Assembly: GCA_017467965.1 (NCBI GenBank)
Contig: JAFUJZ010000001.1
Location: 47,861 to 111,860, forward strand
Direction: 5' to 3'
Origin: Clostridia bacterium
GTDB lineage: Bacteria > Bacillota_A > Clostridia > UMGS1883
DNA: 64,000 nucleotides
The stretch's first letter is position 1; the number at the start of each line of letters is the position of its first letter. The notes below the pieces were generated by a model that saw only the letters and a program-made list of their open reading frames with translations, did not search any database and was not told the origin of the DNA. The position numbers were made by a program, and so were the translations under genes. Below are positions 17,901 through 24,662 of the stretch, piece by piece.

Positions 17901-19555
17901 AATTTGCAGTCAAATTCATCATCCCCGAAAACCTTGACAATTATATTGTAAACTCCTCCTTCGGCACAGGAGATTTCACAGGTTGGTTAATAGTATCCGG
18001 CAGACCACCTTATATAGCTGAAGAAAACGGTAATCACTACGCCTACACAACTTCCGACCGTCATCTTGGACAAACTATAACCTGCCCCGAAGGCTATTAT
18101 GATATTACTTTCAAGGCAAAGGCTGCCACAGAAGATGTTGAAGGCGAAGTGAGAATATTAGATGCAAATGATACGCTTAGTTTTATAGACCTCTCAAACT
18201 CTTGGGAAACTTATAAAATCAGAGCTTATTCCAATGGTGAAATTTCATTATTTATTACTTTAGACAGAGCTTGTATCGACGATTTCTCTATGAATATCGG
18301 CACAGTTGACCCCGACCTACTCTACTTTGTTGACTGCGGCGACATCGACCCCACTACCATAAATCCAAATGATAAATACGGTCTCTATAACTCCGTAACA
18401 GAGCAGTTCTATCAGGAAGACCCTGTCACAGGCTACGCATGGGGCGTTGTTGATACATATGTTGCAAATGACACCTACCCTCACCTTTTGACAGGTGCCG
18501 AAACATGGCCTTATGAATACGACCTTACAGACGGTGAGGACAAAATCATCACCTACCGCTACGCCAAGGACCAGGACGACAGAACAGGCAATGGCATTAC
18601 CTACAAGTTCGCCCTTCCCGATGACGGCGACTATGCCTTTGAGGTTGCATTCTACGCTCCCTCTCACTGGCAGACAAGCGTCAACCGTAAAGCAAGCCTT
18701 ACCATGAACGGCGAAGTTTTAGCCTCAGGCATTATCCCCTCCACAGATGCTTCTAACCCCAACATTATAAAGAAAGTGGCATCTGTTACAGGTGGCGATG
18801 CTGAATTGAACCTTAAACTTGACAGCGACGGCTACGGCGGACCTATGATGAGTTATATCAAGATAAGCAAAGCTCCCGATGTTTCTCATATTGAAAAAAT
18901 TGATACTACGAACTTAACAATCACAGGTTCAGACACATGGAACTCCGACCCCAACACCCAGGCAAAATATGCTTTTGACGGAGACCTCTCAACTTTTTTC
19001 GACGGTATCTCGGGTGGCTACTTAATGATAGATTTAGGTGAACCCACATCTATCGGTGCAATAGGCTATTACCCCCGTTCAAACTGGGCAGGCAGAATGG
19101 TCTCCACATCATTTTATGGCTCAGTTGACGGCGCAAATTGGGAGCAGCTTTTTGTCATAACCACTACTCCCCCCTATGGCGTGGAAACTCTTGTCTCATA
19201 CGCCGAATTTTTAAACACGGACGAATACCGCTACATCAAATATCAAAACCCCTCCGACTACTGTAATGTAGCCGAAATCAATATTTACACCCTTTCCGAT
19301 TCTATCCCCTTTGTAAATTATGATACAGCTGTTTGTAACATGACCTTCATTTCAATCGAAGATAATAATTACTACTTTGAATATGAGGAAGGAAGCACGG
19401 GCACAATTATTCAGGTTGTGCGTGACGGCGATATGGTAACAAAGGTTAAGAGAACACCTCTTACACAAGAACCCGTACCCCAGCTTTCCGAGAATGAAGA
19501 AATTTATATTTGGGATATGAACACAATCAAACCACTGGTTAAAATTAATAAGTAA
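14987..19555 (+). CDS. Secreted multidomain GH39-like glycoside hydrolase with several carbohydrate-binding modules
   Basis: 1522 residues with a signal peptide (about 1-27, cleaved after TVQA). The catalytic barrel spans about 35-330: acid/base E157 in VPFNEPDGIW and nucleophile E264 in EIIINEYAP, spaced as in clan GH-A families such as GH39. After it come three CBM6/35-like sandwiches (about 445-590, 600-735, 738-890, each opening with YEAE or VEAE), a short Ig-like repeat (about 905-975), a CBM4/22-like module opening IVNSSFGTGDFTGW, a malectin-like region (about 1110-1305) and an F5/8C discoidin domain (about 1315-1450). No SLH, LPXTG or dockerin was seen, so it is probably released or held through sugar binding. 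The ATG at 14987 has GGAG 8 nt upstream. The substrate is unknown. Confidence 0.82.
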   Translation: MKKILSILLTCMLIATLISVPHTTVQAAFVPTITVDMSSKTGAMRHGSSGFLYGLGSDGTPSVNTLTPLKPSTAVQKAPDGLQHPTGDVLDVAGTFISSGGEQVQIYLQDIYALWPYEQTSFEEYLSHIEEMIPKIVALRDSNPDYAGKLVYVPFNEPDGIWYGNIGWDASVQSRFNQNWLSAYQLITELDPDALIAGTSCANYQSGHMDSWLNFCVQNNCEPDYITWHELQDYDLSSFASNLANYRSIEAKYGLTEREIIINEYAPQDHCSNPGKLVNWIALFEENKVSGCLPYWHNAGNLNDIAADNNEPNGAWWLYKWYGDMSGETLSLTTNTARTELYGLASIDDNKKSASVILGGSEGTGQVVLENITDTIPFDGAPFVDIEVKATYWTAFHGVAEEPPTIIKGTYPVVDNTVTVTISNMEENAAYLVTVSPSQESESIIYYGAERKLYEAENASFVGAVYANNVRWTYAYSGGYRLSGIQTESDGFNLPIEVDHTGYYRMDMTYANGYGTNPADPSTNNPQSLSATIRFDKDTGKTINLENTLRDEMAGMYTDYVYLSRGNHTMQLRGVESNGGAFSADSIAFTYVGGTVPEFDSVYEAELGDFNLLCGNTDTTVTTESTITGYSGSGYITGLDERSVDMGGGVRFTVVVPDNALYTIALRYASHSATTANIYLDNTALDLDNVLTPISLPASDNFTTEYITAFLQKGINIIDIDTSSPVALDYMRVKKADGSPISVEAENGTFSGKAEIRENPFASRTQYVANIEGGTDDALTLNVTAPKDGTYKMVIHHSSGELFGGHTYNAQLVDRYASFKVNDSDAKRLYFKNTYSDSNWRTTVLPVELNEGDNTVTVFNDNWRLVQNGTGTTGNITYATLVNYTPNFDTFEFYSAVTDNSSLTENFKMSVMATDHGTVELDKTSVAPGEDVTLTFFPEYNEGTVEVFANGEDVSDLVTDNTLTYTPETDTEFAVKFIIPENLDNYIVNSSFGTGDFTGWLIVSGRPPYIAEENGNHYAYTTSDRHLGQTITCPEGYYDITFKAKAATEDVEGEVRILDANDTLSFIDLSNSWETYKIRAYSNGEISLFITLDRACIDDFSMNIGTVDPDLLYFVDCGDIDPTTINPNDKYGLYNSVTEQFYQEDPVTGYAWGVVDTYVANDTYPHLLTGAETWPYEYDLTDGEDKIITYRYAKDQDDRTGNGITYKFALPDDGDYAFEVAFYAPSHWQTSVNRKASLTMNGEVLASGIIPSTDASNPNIIKKVASVTGGDAELNLKLDSDGYGGPMMSYIKISKAPDVSHIEKIDTTNLTITGSDTWNSDPNTQAKYAFDGDLSTFFDGISGGYLMIDLGEPTSIGAIGYYPRSNWAGRMVSTSFYGSVDGANWEQLFVITTTPPYGVETLVSYAEFLNTDEYRYIKYQNPSDYCNVAEINIYTLSDSIPFVNYDTAVCNMTFISIEDNNYYFEYEEGSTGTIIQVVRDGDMVTKVKRTPLTQEPVPQLSENEEIYIWDMNTIKPLVKINK

Positions 19556-19559
19556 CACA

Positions 19560-19589
19560 AAAACAGCGTTGCAAATGCAACGCTGTTTT
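19560..19589. terminator. Bidirectional terminator between convergent genes
   Basis: Perfect stem AAAACAGCGTTGCA / TGCAACGCTGTTTT with a 2-nt AA loop; it serves both flanking genes. Confidence 0.88.
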
Positions 19590-19594
19590 CTATA

Positions 19595-20800
19595 TTAATA
19601 AACATCCTTTACAATAGTAACAGTACGCGTATAATTATCCCAAGATACCTCTGCTCCCAAAGCCTCTGCAACAAATCTTACAGGCAGATATGTTCTGCCA
19701 TTTTCAATAAACGCCACGCTGTCAAGCGGAGGTAAACTTTGCTTTCTAGGGTCAAAATCCCAAGCTCCCGGAGAATTCCATACCCATATATTCGGATTTC
19801 CTATAGTTATCATAAAGGTGTGTCCGCCACCTACAGTTTCAATAGAAACAGTCTTTGTCTCATCATCCCAGTCCACTGTTGCTCCCAGTGCTTCGGCAAC
19901 AGTTCGTATCGGAAGCATTGTTCTGTCATTTCTGATTATAGGTACCGCATCAATCCAAATGTACTCATCGTTTATATACGCAACATTTGACCCTATTGTA
20001 AGCTTTATTACAACCTGTTTTGTCTCTTCGTAGTACTCTTCTTCCTCGTAGTATTCCTCTTCCTCATACCACTCGTCATCCTCGTAATATTCGTCTTCAT
20101 AGTACTCATCCTCGTAATACTCATTCACTATTTCTTCCACTATTTCATAGCAGTTAGGGCAAAGTCCGTATCCGTCTTCGTCATACTCAATAGCATCGTA
20201 TGTATACCGTTCCATGCAATAAGGGCATTCCTCGCTGTATTCAATACTATTCTTAGGTTCGAGCCACTCGTTTACAATCTCGCTTTTCTCGTCTCCAAAA
20301 TATGCTATAGCTCTTACAATAGGGGCTTTTCCTATAACATAAAATGGTTCACTGTATTTTTTTGAGCGTCTGTTAGGCGTATTTGTGTTTACGTTGTAAT
20401 ATATTTCTGCACCATATTCCGACGCTTCCATGTATACAAGATATTCCTTGGTTTCATAATCATATTCATACCATATAAATACCGTCAGTTCTTCTTTTTC
20501 ATATCCGGGCAAAATTTCGTCACAATAAGGACATAAGCCATTTCCCTCATAGTACCATATTTCGCTTTCTTCAAAGCCTTCCCCACAATACTCGCATACT
20601 ACTTCAAAATATTCCTCTTCATCTTCGTAATCATAAAAATATTCTTCTGCACACTCATAGCAGTATATATATCCGTCCTCGTCTATAAAACAGTCCTCGC
20701 CGGCAAAATCACCACACATATAACATTCAACATCTTGAGCAACCGCAGAAGCCGAAAACATCATCAAAAAAACCAAACCTAAACATAATATCCTTTTCAT
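19595..20800 (-). CDS. Exported Cys-rich, highly acidic protein with two copper-amine-oxidase-N-like domains
   Basis: 401 residues. Signal peptide about 1-21 (cleavage after AVA). Three zinc-ribbon-like pairs follow: CYMCGD...CYECAE, CEYCGE...LCPYCD and CPYCME...LCPNCY. Between them, about residues 105-180, lies a CHB_HEX_C-like sandwich (AEIYYNVNTNTPNRRSKKYS). A linker near 230-265 consists almost wholly of Glu, Tyr and Asp (EYYEDEYYEDEYYEDD). The C-terminus carries two Cu_amine_oxidN1-type repeats with MLPIRTVAEALGATVDWDDE and YLPVRFVAEALGAEVSWDN, often found in clostridial surface proteins. Cytosolic-style CxxC ribbons on an exported protein are unusual. Function unknown; metal binding or wall binding is inferred. 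Confidence 0.75.
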   Translation of the reverse strand: MKRILCLGLVFLMMFSASAVAQDVECYMCGDFAGEDCFIDEDGYIYCYECAEEYFYDYEDEEEYFEVVCEYCGEGFEESEIWYYEGNGLCPYCDEILPGYEKEELTVFIWYEYDYETKEYLVYMEASEYGAEIYYNVNTNTPNRRSKKYSEPFYVIGKAPIVRAIAYFGDEKSEIVNEWLEPKNSIEYSEECPYCMERYTYDAIEYDEDGYGLCPNCYEIVEEIVNEYYEDEYYEDEYYEDDEWYEEEEYYEEEEYYEETKQVVIKLTIGSNVAYINDEYIWIDAVPIIRNDRTMLPIRTVAEALGATVDWDDETKTVSIETVGGGHTFMITIGNPNIWVWNSPGAWDFDPRKQSLPPLDSVAFIENGRTYLPVRFVAEALGAEVSWDNYTRTVTIVKDVY

Positions 20801-20822
20801 AAACTCACTCCTTCGTAAAACT

Positions 20823-20850
20823 AAAGGGGAAGACAGCGCTTCCCCTTTTT
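20823..20850. terminator. Hairpin terminator between 20869 and 19595 genes
   Basis: Stem AAAGGGGAAG / CTTCCCCTTT with loop ACAGCG; its T-run is better on the plus strand, but the hairpin lies directly after the minus-strand gene. Confidence 0.65.
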
Positions 20851-20868
20851 TGTCATCAAAATTAATTA

Positions 20869-21834
20869 TTATCCTTTCATTGCAACTTCAATAAGCTTAA
20901 ATCTTTGTGCGTCTGTGTTATTGATTTTATATAACTGTATGTTTGTTCCACTTGCAACTTTACCGCCAGCCACATCCATACACATATTTCTCTTAGAACT
21001 TGGTACCAGTATAATGTAGCCTTCATTATCTTCTGCAACAGCCCAAACATAATCAGCACTCCATTGAACAACATTGTTATCTTTCCATACAACTTCATCA
21101 TTAGAATTATAATTTGTTATACGATAGTATGTTGTGCCAAATGTAGCATTAGATATAGACTTATTAAATTTGAAAACCTGTGCAGATGTACCATTCCATT
21201 TGTACAATTGGATATTAGCACCGTTATCTTTTGAACCCCCGGCTACATCAAGAACATAATTAGTGTTCAACTTTGATGCAATTTTATATGTTTTCAGTTC
21301 TGATATATTTGGAGTTTTTCTAACGTCAGCTTTTTTCACCCACACCAAGTATTTCTTCCCTTTAATGGTTGCGATAACATGCATCATATTTGATGTACTC
21401 TTTTGATCAACAACTATGACTTTTGCCCCGCTTTCAATCGTTGTAATTTTTTTACAAGACTTATCTTGATATGCAGAAACAGTAAATCCATCGGCTACAG
21501 TCCATGATGTTGAATTGTATTTTTTACACACATCACTTCTCTTTATATAGCCTGTACCTGTGCCACCTTTGTTAGAACCTCGTGTAATAGGATATGTGAC
21601 TTTAAACCTATCACTGGATTCGTGATAACTGTCAATAGTTACCTTATCCCCACTGTCAATTGTGCCGGACGAAGTTGTAGTTTTTGTGTTTTTATATACT
21701 TTTATTGATTTTGATGCCCAAAAACTAACATTCTTCCACTCGTCAGTTCCTGCTGAAACGCTAATTGTATTCAGTGGCATAATGCTTATCAGCATAATAA
21801 GCACTAAAATTATACCTAAAATTCTCTTTTTCAT
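20869..21834 (-). CDS. Secreted protein with SH3-like repeats and a ricin-type lectin domain
   Basis: 321 residues. Signal peptide about 1-28 (MKKRILGIILVLIMLISIMP, cleaved after SVSA). Two SH3b-like modules at about 42-105 and 112-172, each ending in GYIKRSDV or VWVKKADV as bacterial SH3 repeats do. A ricin B-type beta-trefoil occupies about 182-321, with VLDVAGGSKDNGANIQLYKW and a repeat MDVAGGKVASGTNIQLYKI and QxF variants of the QxW motif. This suggests a wall- or glycan-binding exported protein without a catalytic domain. The ATG at 21834 has AAGGAG 8 nt upstream. It lies 15 bp after the 21850-22419 gene in the same operon. Confidence 0.85.
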   Translation of the reverse strand: MKKRILGIILVLIMLISIMPLNTISVSAGTDEWKNVSFWASKSIKVYKNTKTTTSSGTIDSGDKVTIDSYHESSDRFKVTYPITRGSNKGGTGTGYIKRSDVCKKYNSTSWTVADGFTVSAYQDKSCKKITTIESGAKVIVVDQKSTSNMMHVIATIKGKKYLVWVKKADVRKTPNISELKTYKIASKLNTNYVLDVAGGSKDNGANIQLYKWNGTSAQVFKFNKSISNATFGTTYYRITNYNSNDEVVWKDNNVVQWSADYVWAVAEDNEGYIILVPSSKRNMCMDVAGGKVASGTNIQLYKINNTDAQRFKLIEVAMKG

Positions 21835-21849
21835 TTCATACACTCCTTA

Positions 21850-22419
21850 TTATTTTCTTATCCATGCTAATTTGTATCCCTTTGATACCGGGTATATTAC
21901 CTGTTGCCATTTTCCTGCTGTCTGCACGACTATAACTTCATCACCCTTTGAAATATAGCCATAAGTTGCTCCGCCTTTTTTGTTATACGTTGTAATCTTT
22001 TTGGTTGCCTTATATCTGTCTTCGACATGTCCAACTAAAATTTCACAGATAGAACTAGACCTTTTTGACGCTATATAACATGCATCAATCCAACCAACTT
22101 TTTCACCTTTTGCGGTGGGGTATGCCACTTTAATCCTCCATGGGTCACTCGTTATATCAAGTATTTTTAATTCATCTGACTTTCCATACACCGTGCCATA
22201 ATCCCCATTTTCCGAATCCTTTGTTTTGTACACCGGTATATTAGAGTTGGTGTTTGCATAACACTTAATCGGTTTTTTCTTTGATACCGACGGCCATTCG
22301 CCATAGTCATTAAGGTCTATGACTATATCCCCCGCTGCATTTACCGTCACGTTAAGGCTTGCAACAAGTGACAAGCACATAACAAGTGTTAAAATAACAC
22401 TTAAAATTTTTTTACTCAT
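21850..22419 (-). CDS. Small secreted protein with two SH3-like repeats
   Basis: 189 residues. Signal peptide about 1-29 (MSKKILSVILTLVMCLSLVA, cleaved after TVNA). Two SH3b-like modules at about 45-115 and 128-189, each carrying a KVGWIDA or KLAWIRK ending close to that of the 20869 protein; the shared phrase VAYPTAKGEKVGW / VIYPVSKGYKLAW marks internal duplication. No enzyme domain. It is the first gene of a two-gene unit transcribed from a consensus promoter divergent to an XRE regulator. ATG 22419 was preferred over 22428, which overlaps the AAAGGAT site. Confidence 0.83.
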   Translation of the reverse strand: MSKKILSVILTLVMCLSLVASLNVTVNAAGDIVIDLNDYGEWPSVSKKKPIKCYANTNSNIPVYKTKDSENGDYGTVYGKSDELKILDITSDPWRIKVAYPTAKGEKVGWIDACYIASKRSSSICEILVGHVEDRYKATKKITTYNKKGGATYGYISKGDEVIVVQTAGKWQQVIYPVSKGYKLAWIRK

Positions 22420-22466
22420 AAAAATCATCCTTTCGTGTACTATAATAGTTTTTTATCGCTTTTTCG

Positions 22467-22511
22467 ATGACTATAGTATATCATTTTCTTTTTTTAATGT
22501 CAATAGTCATT
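22467..22511. promoter_or_regulatory. Promoter of the SH3/ricin operon bracketed by an inverted repeat
   Basis: Minus-strand promoter TTGACA (22498-22503), 17 bp, TATACT (22475-22480). The arms ATGACTAT (22467-22474) and ATAGTCAT (22503-22510) bracket exactly this promoter. The divergent XRE gene has a TATAAT at 22533-22538. The layout suggests an operator bound by the XRE protein; this is inferred. Confidence 0.65.
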
Positions 22512-22556
22512 AGATTTTTATGTTATAGCGTTTATAATAAAGATAGGGTGATTAAT

Positions 22557-22880
22557 ATGAATACTATTCACATTGAAATTGGAAACCGAATCCGACAATT
22601 AAGGGTAAAAAAAGGGCTCAGCCAAGAAAAGCTTGCCGAGCTTTCCGAACTGAACACTTCATATATCGGTCAGGTTGAACGTGGTGAAAAGAATCCGTCT
22701 GTAGACACCGTATATAGAATAGCATCAGCCCTCCAGGTTGACCTTCCGGACTTATTCAAAAACCTTGCTTCTGGCTCTGATAATTCCTATGCACACAAGG
22801 TTTATTCCCTCATGCTTACAATGGATGAAAAACGCTCTAAATATCTTTTTGATTTAGCCACTCTTTTTTCTGAAAAATAA
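22557..22880 (+). CDS. XRE-family transcriptional regulator
   Basis: 107 residues: HTH_3 domain about 6-64 (IGNRIRQLRVKKGLSQEKLA ... SYIGQVERGEKNPSVDTVYR) and a short C-terminal helical tail of about 40 residues, perhaps for dimerisation. ATG 22557 follows AGATAGGGTGATT; a longer upstream frame would begin inside the promoter region. It is divergent from the SH3/ricin operon across 137 bp with a matching inverted repeat, so it probably regulates that operon and itself. Confidence 0.88.
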   Translation: MNTIHIEIGNRIRQLRVKKGLSQEKLAELSELNTSYIGQVERGEKNPSVDTVYRIASALQVDLPDLFKNLASGSDNSYAHKVYSLMLTMDEKRSKYLFDLATLFSEK

Positions 22881-22917
22881 AAAATCCCGTTTGGAATAAA
22901 TTCCAAACGGGATTTTT
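22881..22917. terminator. Bidirectional terminator between XRE gene and ddl
   Basis: Perfect 17-bp stem AAAATCCCGTTTGGAAT / ATTCCAAACGGGATTTT, loop AA, ending 4 bp from the ddl stop codon. Confidence 0.9.
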
Positions 22918-22920
22918 ATT

Positions 22921-24126
22921 TTAATTCTTTGTGCCTTTAGCACCATTTTTAAGGCTTCTTGAACCAAATTCACTAAGTAAATTTGTATCGTAAGAGAAAT
23001 TTATCTTTTCTCTTTCACGGCTTCTCTTCTGCGCATAGTAAACAATTTTATCCATTAGCTTATCAAATCCTAATCCTGCCGCTTCCCACAAATAGAAAGA
23101 TAACGAGCCGGGAATAGTATTGATTTCGTTTACAAAAATTTCGCCGATTGCTTCGTCAATCATAACGTCAATACGGGCAACGCCGTTACAGTTAAGTGCC
23201 TTAAAGGTTGTGAGGCACATTTCCTTAATTTTTGCTTCCTGCTCTGCTGTAACCTCTGCAGGCACCTTACGGCTTGAGCCGCTCATCCCCTTGCTGCCAC
23301 CGTCACCGTGCTTGCTACCGCCTTGGTACTTATCCTTAAAGTCTAATATATCGCCGCCGGAGGAAATAGGTTCTTCAAGTACACTTGCCTCGCACTCCTC
23401 GTAGTCACCCAAGACTGAGCAGTTAACCTCACGGAGCTTTTCAATAGCTCTTTCAACCAAAACCTTCTGACTAAAGGTTGCCGCGTCTTCGATAGCTTCC
23501 ATAAGTCCGTCACGGTCCTTTGCCACCTTAATGCCAACAGACGAGCCAAGGTTGACAGGCTTTACAATAACAGGATAGCTGAGCTTTTCTTCAATTTTTT
23601 CAACAACTGCATCACTATTTTTAAAATACTCTCTCGAATAAAAACACACAGCGTCAAGCACATTTACGCCTGCGTCACGGAGCACGCATTTCATGGCATA
23701 TTTATCCATGCCGAGAGCAGATGCCGTTACGTCACAGCCGGCATAAGGCACACCGAGCATTTCCAAAAATCCCTGCAGAGTACCATCTTCAACATTTGTA
23801 CCGTGCACAACAGGAATAAACATATCGCATACTGTAACAATCTTTTTGCCGAAAAGAGGTGCCTTAACCTTTACAAGTTCTGCGCAATTTGCACCCTTTT
23901 TGAGGATAACCTCTTCACATTCGTTAAGCAGTGCGGGGATATCCTTATACTTTGCAATATCCAAAAGTGCCTCACCTGTATAAAATTTACAATCCTTTGT
24001 TATGTAAATAGGCACAACGTTATATTTTTCTTTATTTAATGCGTGCATTGCCTGAGAAGCGGAAATAACGCTAACCTCATGTTCAACACTGTTACCGCCA
24101 AAAAGCACACCGACTGATACTTTCAT
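22921..24126 (-). CDS. ddl: D-alanine--D-alanine (or D-Ala--D-X) ligase
   Basis: Family role: ATP-grasp enzyme making the terminal dipeptide of the peptidoglycan stem. Seen: 401 residues, longer than the usual 310-370. N-terminal FGGNSVEHEVSVISASQAM; HGTNVEDGTLQGFLEMLGVPYAG; ATP-grasp VNLGSSVGIKVA; catalytic VNEINTIPGSLSFYLWEAAG. The region that is YEAKY or YKAKY in typical Ddl reads FKDKY, followed by a Gly/Ser/Lys-rich insertion of about 20 residues before VPAEVTAEQ. Strict D-Ala-D-Ala specificity therefore cannot be assumed. The ATG at 24126 has AAAGGA at 9 nt. It lies downstream of the MurF-like ligase, which would use its product. Confidence 0.92.
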   Translation of the reverse strand: MKVSVGVLFGGNSVEHEVSVISASQAMHALNKEKYNVVPIYITKDCKFYTGEALLDIAKYKDIPALLNECEEVILKKGANCAELVKVKAPLFGKKIVTVCDMFIPVVHGTNVEDGTLQGFLEMLGVPYAGCDVTASALGMDKYAMKCVLRDAGVNVLDAVCFYSREYFKNSDAVVEKIEEKLSYPVIVKPVNLGSSVGIKVAKDRDGLMEAIEDAATFSQKVLVERAIEKLREVNCSVLGDYEECEASVLEEPISSGGDILDFKDKYQGGSKHGDGGSKGMSGSSRKVPAEVTAEQEAKIKEMCLTTFKALNCNGVARIDVMIDEAIGEIFVNEINTIPGSLSFYLWEAAGLGFDKLMDKIVYYAQKRSREREKINFSYDTNLLSEFGSRSLKNGAKGTKN

Positions 24127-24168
24127 AATATACATTCCTTTCTGTATTTGAATTTTCTATGGGAAATA

Positions 24169-24660
24169 ATGATATACGCTTTGCGCATGATATTACTGCA
24201 TAATGATATGAACCTACGGTTCATTAAGGAGAAAAAATCAAAAATTTTTCACTTTATTGATGATTTTGCCGTTTTAATCGATGTTATAAGGATTTTTCTG
24301 GTTCTGCCATTTTTGGTTTTCAAATCAGTATACTTTTCTTCGTTGACAACACCGGTTTCCTTAAAAATGTCCAACCAATAATCAGTTTCGTAGCCTTCTT
24401 TTAACGCTATCTGAAATTTGTTAATAAAATCTGCCTTGCTCGCTGCATAATTCCCTTCATGAATATTAGCCCCTATACTTGTTCCGCTTCGCAATAACTG
24501 ACTAGTCAAAATTGCAACTTTTTCATTTCTCTTGAGTTCGCTACAAAGATTAATAATTTCAATTGCAAAGCCTTTTGACAAATCAACTAATACATTTTCT
24601 TTCAAACGTATCTTCCTTAATACCCATGGGCATATCATGCAAGCAAAGCTTGCATATCAT
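24169..24660. mobile_element. Candidate 490-bp mini-element carrying a four-helix-bundle gene
   Basis: Left end: ATGATAT-ACGCTTTGCGC-ATGATAT (24169-24193). Right end, in inverse orientation: ATATCAT-GCAAGC-AAA-GCTTGC-ATATCAT (24632-24660). The ends are inverted relatives of each other and enclose one small gene. The right end lies 2 bp after the stop codon of the MurF-like gene. No transposase is encoded, so movement would need help from elsewhere. Element status is inferred. Confidence 0.5.
24249..24605 (-). CDS. Four-helix-bundle protein (S23 / 23S rRNA intervening-sequence type)
   Basis: 118 residues from a TTG at 24605, which has AAGGAA 6 nt upstream and gives the typical family start (KENVLVDLSKGFAIEIINLC). 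The body is all helical, with LLRSGTSIGANIHEGNYAAS, the family hallmark in the second helix, and EGYETDYWLDIFKETG later. Homologues are encoded inside rRNA intervening sequences or as free genes; relatives include the Avd accessory protein of diversity-generating retroelements. No reverse transcriptase or template repeat is nearby. Function unknown. It splits what would otherwise be a compact murF-ddl unit. Confidence 0.88.
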   Translation of the reverse strand: MKENVLVDLSKGFAIEIINLCSELKRNEKVAILTSQLLRSGTSIGANIHEGNYAASKADFINKFQIALKEGYETDYWLDIFKETGVVNEEKYTDLKTKNGRTRKILITSIKTAKSSIK

Positions 24661-24662
24661 CC

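Noticed and set aside
24249..24605. Diversity-generating retroelement suggested by an Avd-like four-helix bundle
   Set aside because: No reverse transcriptase, template repeat or variable repeat lies within the window; an S23-type protein is the simpler reading.
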